Assembly (NCBI RefSeq): GCF_019285735.1
Contig: NZ_CP079107.1
Coordinates: 310,001 to 374,000, forward strand
DNA length: 64,000 nt
Source: Paeniglutamicibacter sp. Y32M11
Lineage (GTDB): Bacteria; Actinomycetota; Actinomycetes; Actinomycetales; Micrococcaceae
Direction of reading: 5' to 3'
In this document: positions 60,585 to 64,000 of the stretch, one piece after another
How the letters are laid out: each line of letters opens with the position of its first letter
Position numbering within the stretch: the stretch's first letter is position 1
Notes under the pieces: model-generated
Seen by the model: the letters and a program-made list of their open reading frames with translations, nothing else
What the model was told of the DNA's origin: nothing
Databases searched by the model: none
Translations under genes and position numbers: made by a program

Positions 60585-61655
60585 ATGGGCAAAAATTACG
60601 GCAGTCTGTTGACCCTTGGACCAGCACACAACGATCACTGGATTGCTCTGCGCACCGGAATCGGTGTGTTTGTACCGCTTTTTGTCCTACTTGCCGTTGG
60701 CCGGCTGGATCTGATGATCTTCGTGATTTTTGGTGCCTTCACCGGTGTGTATGGACGAGTTCCTGGATATCTGAACCGGCTGGTGGCTCAGTCGAAGGCC
60801 GGTGCATTGTTCCTAGCGGTCATCCTTTTAGCGGTGCTTTCCTCTGAATTCATGGTTGACCATGAGGACCTGGTGCGTGGAGCCTGGACGATCGTCATTT
60901 TGACCACGGTCGTTTCGGGTGTCTGTAACGTCGCCACCTCCTTCCTCCAGCTTCGGCCCGGCGGCTCGCTCTTCCATATCTTCGCTTTTGCTGCCATCGC
61001 TTCGATGCCTATGCAACCGCCGATGCTCGAATCCATGGTGGCAGCATTGGCGGCCGTGGCCTTGGCCATCGTCATTGGTTTTTCCGGCAGCATGTTCCCC
61101 GGTAATCAGGGATGGGGGGAACGTGCGCAGCTCCCAGTGCTCTCCGCCAAGGTGCGTACGGCGATCTGGTGGGAATCACTTTTCTACCTGCTGGCTGCAG
61201 GGCTGGCCGGAACCATTGCCACGCTGCTCGCGCCAGTACTCTCCACGGGGCACAGCTATTGGGCCATGGTGGCGGCAGTGGTCCCGCTGGTGGGGCACAC
61301 CACGGGCCTGCGGGTGCGCCGTGGGCTGCACCGTATCTTGGGAACGCTCACCGGCATCGTGGTCATGGCGGCGATTATCGCGTTCCAGCCACCGATCTGG
61401 GTGCTTTTGATCGTCATCGGGATGCTGCAGGTCTGCGCCGAGCTGTTCATCGCCAGAAACTACTTCATCGCCCAAATCTTCGTGACACCGTTGGCGCTGG
61501 TGGGAGTCTCCATCGGAACCGGATTGAGCACCAAGCTGCTTTATGACAGGGTGCTGGAGACAATCATTGGCGCCGTCGTTGGTGTGATTGTGGTGTTGCT
61601 GGGTTCGCTCTTCGGCTCCTGGTACAAGCGGCGAATACTTCCGGCACAATCATAA
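60585..61655 (+). CDS. FUSC/aromatic-acid-exporter-like membrane protein
   Basis: A 356-residue membrane protein from ATG 60585 (MGKNYGSLLTLG); ATG 60531 is an alternative, and the longer frame overlapping tgt is not used. The two hydrophobic halves (residues about 20-150 and 205-350) follow the FUSC/YccS-like pattern, with the conserved GHSYWAMVAAVVPLVGHTTG and RRGLHRILGTLTGIV between helices, and the C-terminal short cytoplasmic tail. Such proteins export aromatic or other organic acids. No periplasmic adaptor is expected in a Gram-positive. Its gene stands divergent from tgt and convergent with the IclR gene. Confidence 0.8.
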   Translation: MGKNYGSLLTLGPAHNDHWIALRTGIGVFVPLFVLLAVGRLDLMIFVIFGAFTGVYGRVPGYLNRLVAQSKAGALFLAVILLAVLSSEFMVDHEDLVRGAWTIVILTTVVSGVCNVATSFLQLRPGGSLFHIFAFAAIASMPMQPPMLESMVAALAAVALAIVIGFSGSMFPGNQGWGERAQLPVLSAKVRTAIWWESLFYLLAAGLAGTIATLLAPVLSTGHSYWAMVAAVVPLVGHTTGLRVRRGLHRILGTLTGIVVMAAIIAFQPPIWVLLIVIGMLQVCAELFIARNYFIAQIFVTPLALVGVSIGTGLSTKLLYDRVLETIIGAVVGVIVVLLGSLFGSWYKRRILPAQS

Positions 61656-61657
61656 AA

Positions 61658-61698
61658 ATCGGCCAGCGAGGAGCCGGAGCCGGCTGGCGATCTGTTTT
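61658..61698 (+). terminator. Rho-independent terminator of the FUSC gene
   Basis: ATC...GCCAGC (61658-61666) pairs with GCTGGC...GAT (61683-61691), then CTGTTTTTA. It also ends at the IclR stop codon (TAA on the minus strand at 61700-61698). Confidence 0.7.
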
Positions 61699-62501
61699 TA
61701 GCTGCCGAAGGTATGTCCCGAATAGCCAAGCTTGCGAGAAATCTGCAACGCCGTCTGCGACATGACCGAGGTCAGTGCCTTCATGCGTTCCTTGGGCATG
61801 TAGGGACTGGTGGCAGAGATGCTGATAGCAGCGATGATTTTGCCGCTGCCATCACGAATCGGTGCTGCTACACAACGAATTCCGGGCTCGTTGTCTTCCA
61901 AATCAAGGGCCGTTCCCGCGTTAGCATAACTCGCCATGCGCTTGAGGAAGTCGTCTTTGGACAGCGACGTCGATTGTTCCACCGGGGACTCGCGGTCAAA
62001 AGTCTCTTCCCAGCGCTCCGGGGTATCTAAGAGCAGCGCCTTGCCAATTCCGGTGCGGCTGAGCGGCATCCGTAACCCAATGCGGGATCGCATCTGCGCT
62101 CCGCGCGTTCCTGGCACTTTGTCTACGTATAGAACCTGGGACTCGTCCTCGACGGCCAGGTGGACGGTGTCCTGATACTTTCGAGCCAACTCCTCAAGAA
62201 TGGGCTTGGCGATCACCGGGACCGGGCTTTGATACAGGGCATGGAACCCGAGCTCGATCAAGGCCGGACCTAAACTGAAATCGGTTCCGTGACTACTACG
62301 CAGGAACCCTCGCTGGTTCAGCAACTGCACCAGCCGATGAGCGGTGCTTTTCCCGATTCCAGTTGCTGCGGAGACCTCGTTCAATGTCGTTGCTCCATCG
62401 GCGATGGCCCGCAAAACGTCAAGCCCACGCGCCAAGGTGAGAGTTCCGATCGGCGGAGTGTCCGCATGGCGGACAGGGGCTGGAGTGGGGTCTTGATTCA
62501 T
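61698..62501 (-). CDS. IclR-family transcriptional regulator
   Basis: A 267-residue regulator from ATG 62501 (MNQDPTPAP); ATG 62531 would add ten residues and neither has a good ribosome binding site. The N-terminal winged helix (TLTLARGLDVLRAIADGATT, LNEVSAATGIGKSTAHRLVQ) is followed by an IclR effector domain (YQDTVHLAVEDESQVLYVDK, LPLSRTGIGKALL-type motif, EPGIRCVAAPIRDGSGKIIA). It diverges from the dgoK-dgoA genes, so it probably controls galactonate degradation, with 2-dehydro-3-deoxygalactonate or galactonate as effector. Confidence 0.88.
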   Translation of the reverse strand: MNQDPTPAPVRHADTPPIGTLTLARGLDVLRAIADGATTLNEVSAATGIGKSTAHRLVQLLNQRGFLRSSHGTDFSLGPALIELGFHALYQSPVPVIAKPILEELARKYQDTVHLAVEDESQVLYVDKVPGTRGAQMRSRIGLRMPLSRTGIGKALLLDTPERWEETFDRESPVEQSTSLSKDDFLKRMASYANAGTALDLEDNEPGIRCVAAPIRDGSGKIIAAISISATSPYMPKERMKALTSVMSQTALQISRKLGYSGHTFGS

Positions 62502-62676
62502 GGCTTGACTACTCTCGTCAGCGATTCTCATGATCGAATCAGGCTCGTCCGGAACTGGGTCGCATCCCACTATATGCGACGTGCTTTGAAATATTGGAAC
62601 GACTGCTCCAGCCTTTCATGTGAACGGGAGCACATTGGACCCGTGACCGGAACCACGTATGAGGATTAGACGAGCA

Positions 62677-63675
62677 ATGTTGCACAGCACCGAAGGCCAG
62701 TTGATCGCCCTTGATTGGGGCACAACATCCGCACGTGTTTATCTCTTGGGTGCCGACGGCACCGTGTTGGATCGCCGGAGTGAGCCATGGGGCATCTTGC
62801 AAGTAGCCGAACGCGGGCAAGCAACATCAGTCAGCCTGCAAGCTTCCTTCGAACAATGTCTAGAATCGCTATGCGGCGACTGGCTAGCCCAGTATCCTCA
62901 TGTGCCGCTGCTTGCCTGCGGCATGGTCGGAAGCAAGCAGGGCTGGGCCGAAGCCGCCTACACTCAGACACCGGCGGACTTACACTCCTCCGAGATGGAA
63001 TTGAGAACTGTGGAACTGGCCAATGGGCGAGTGCTGCACATCATTCCCGGAATCATCGACAAAAAGGCCCTCCCGGACGTTATCCGGGGGGAAGAAACTC
63101 AGATCCTCGGAGCGCTGCACATGCAAGGCGCTATCGACCCCGACGTACCAGCCGAACCACGGCTGATGTTGTTGCCGGGGACGCACTCCAAGTGGGTGAC
63201 GCTCAGCGGTGCAATCGTGCAGCGATTCAGCACCACAATGACCGGCGAAACCTTTGCGCTACTGTCCAAGCACAGCATTCTTGCCAAGTTGATGGAACCG
63301 AACCCCGAGATCTCCTGGATCGCTTTTAAACGTGGGGTGGAGATCGCACGTTCTCAGCATGGACAAGCCGGAATCATGATGACAGCCTTCTCGGCTCGAA
63401 CCCTGGTCCTCACTGGTCAGTTGGAACCGATCGATATTCTCGATTACCTCTCCGGATTGATGATCGGGTCTGAGATCCGTGGAGTCTTCGACTCCTGGAC
63501 CGGGGACCTTCCGCAAAGCATCACCATCTGCGGCAATGAGAACCTGAGTGCCCGCTACAAGGCGGCGCTGCAAATATTTGGCATCGCCAACATCCATGTC
63601 CTGAATGACACCGCATCGGCAGGCATGTGGAAGGTCGCTCACAACACCGGCTTGCTCAGTGGGCAGCCCGTATAG
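62677..63675 (+). CDS. dgoK: 2-dehydro-3-deoxygalactonokinase
   Basis: A 332-residue sugar-acid kinase from ATG 62677 (MLHSTEGQLIALDWGTTSAR); ATG 62659 in frame is an alternative. The ASKHA-type phosphate loop is ALDWGTTSARVYLL, and the family signature GMVGSKQGWAEA, LMLLPGTHSKWV and MTGETFALLSKHSIL are present over the usual length. It phosphorylates 2-dehydro-3-deoxygalactonate to the 6-phosphate in the De Ley-Doudoroff pathway. The aldolase gene follows by 67 bases. Confidence 0.92.
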   Translation: MLHSTEGQLIALDWGTTSARVYLLGADGTVLDRRSEPWGILQVAERGQATSVSLQASFEQCLESLCGDWLAQYPHVPLLACGMVGSKQGWAEAAYTQTPADLHSSEMELRTVELANGRVLHIIPGIIDKKALPDVIRGEETQILGALHMQGAIDPDVPAEPRLMLLPGTHSKWVTLSGAIVQRFSTTMTGETFALLSKHSILAKLMEPNPEISWIAFKRGVEIARSQHGQAGIMMTAFSARTLVLTGQLEPIDILDYLSGLMIGSEIRGVFDSWTGDLPQSITICGNENLSARYKAALQIFGIANIHVLNDTASAGMWKVAHNTGLLSGQPV

Positions 63676-63742
63676 CTTCGGGCAACAGAGATTTCGCAAC
63701 ACTTTTTCGCAGACGCAAATAACTCTTAGAAAGGTCAGCATC

Positions 63743-64000
63743 GTGATCGAGGCATCACCTCAAAGGACATCCACCGGACTCGTCGCCATCCTGCGCGGGC
63801 TGCACCCCGACGAAGCAGAAGCAGTTGGTGCCTGCCTGTACGAAGCAGGGTTCAGGTCGCTAGAGGTTCCGCTGAATTCTCCCGATCCATTAAAAAGTAT
63901 CAAGATCCTGCGCAGTACCCTGCCTGCCGATGTCCGGGTCGGCGCCGGAACGGTGCTCAATGTTGAGCAGGTTCGGGCGTGCAAGGCCGCCGGGGCGCAG
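63743..64000 (+). CDS. dgoA: 2-dehydro-3-deoxy-6-phosphogalactonate aldolase (partial, runs off the window)
   Basis: The first 86 codons from GTG 63743 (AAAGG about ten bases upstream) encode the N-terminal half of a KDPG/KDPGal-type aldolase: TGLVAILRGLHPDEAEAVGA, the strand FRSLEVPLNSPDP with Glu (base) and GAGTVLNVEQVRACKAAGAQ. The enzyme cleaves the kinase product to pyruvate and glyceraldehyde 3-phosphate. LEVPLNSP, not LEITLRT, and the neighbouring dgoK favour the galactonate branch. The Schiff-base Lys is beyond the end of the window. Confidence 0.9.
   Translation, partial: MIEASPQRTSTGLVAILRGLHPDEAEAVGACLYEAGFRSLEVPLNSPDPLKSIKILRSTLPADVRVGAGTVLNVEQVRACKAAGAQ

Overview
The window is high-GC, densely coded chromosome with GTG/TTG starts, actinobacterial gene content (RamB-like XRE/IrrE regulator, LexA-type SOS box upstream of umuD, DUF6297 and DUF4126 proteins, GAF-only regulator) and protein sequences that look like Micrococcaceae (Arthrobacter/Glutamicibacter/Paeniglutamicibacter-like soil or rhizosphere bacteria). 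That placement is an inference from recalled protein families, not a search. I see no rRNA, tRNA, CRISPR array, insertion sequence or prophage.

Layout. 0-5 kb: a partial PH-like protein, a luciferase-like oxidoreductase, and two divergent CynX/NimT-type MFS transporters with a GntR regulator and a 20-bp operator-like palindrome between them. 5-9 kb: an aromatic alcohol/aldehyde oxidation cassette (Zn alcohol dehydrogenase plus aldehyde dehydrogenase) divergent from an AraC regulator, with a perfect palindrome between. 9-16 kb: SdhL-type shikimate dehydrogenase-like gene, a secreted phosphoesterase gene broken by one in-frame amber codon, a GNAT, a RamB-like regulator and a YeiH-type exporter. 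16-24 kb: a primase-helicase fusion, a flavin monooxygenase with its GAF regulator, a sialidase without signal peptide, and a histidine phosphatase. 24-37 kb: a DEDDh-BRCT exonuclease, an APC permease, a response regulator / small secreted Cys-containing peptide / membrane histidine kinase locus, a structured RNA with three C-loop hairpins, a nitroreductase-like reductase, and a SWIM-SNF2 helicase with a downstream protein that is a paralogue of the one beside the exonuclease. 37-49 kb: amino-acid dehydrogenase, SDRs, a UDG-like protein, an acyl-CoA synthetase, an SOS-controlled umuDC pair whose UmuD lacks the usual catalytic lysine, a GH3 lipoprotein and a beta-lactamase-fold protein. 48-64 kb: a large subtilase, ThiD/PdxK kinase, TetR regulator with a 24-bp palindrome, queuosine-precursor transporter and Tgt (a salvage pair), an ABC/DUF6297 exporter, a FUSC-like membrane protein, and the start of a galactonate (dgo) catabolic operon with an IclR regulator.

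The points most worth following are (1) the tandem hairpin RNA at 30671-30855, in which three different stems present the same CCCCCAAG loop at exact 43-nt spacing; (2) the response regulator-peptide-kinase locus at 28228-30506, which looks like an undescribed peptide signalling system and has a 14-bp hairpin over the first possible kinase start codon; (3) the AEP primase-SF2 helicase fusion at 16179-18632; and (4) a UmuD with Arg in place of the catalytic Lys. Strong inverted-repeat terminators sit between most transcription units and are listed individually.
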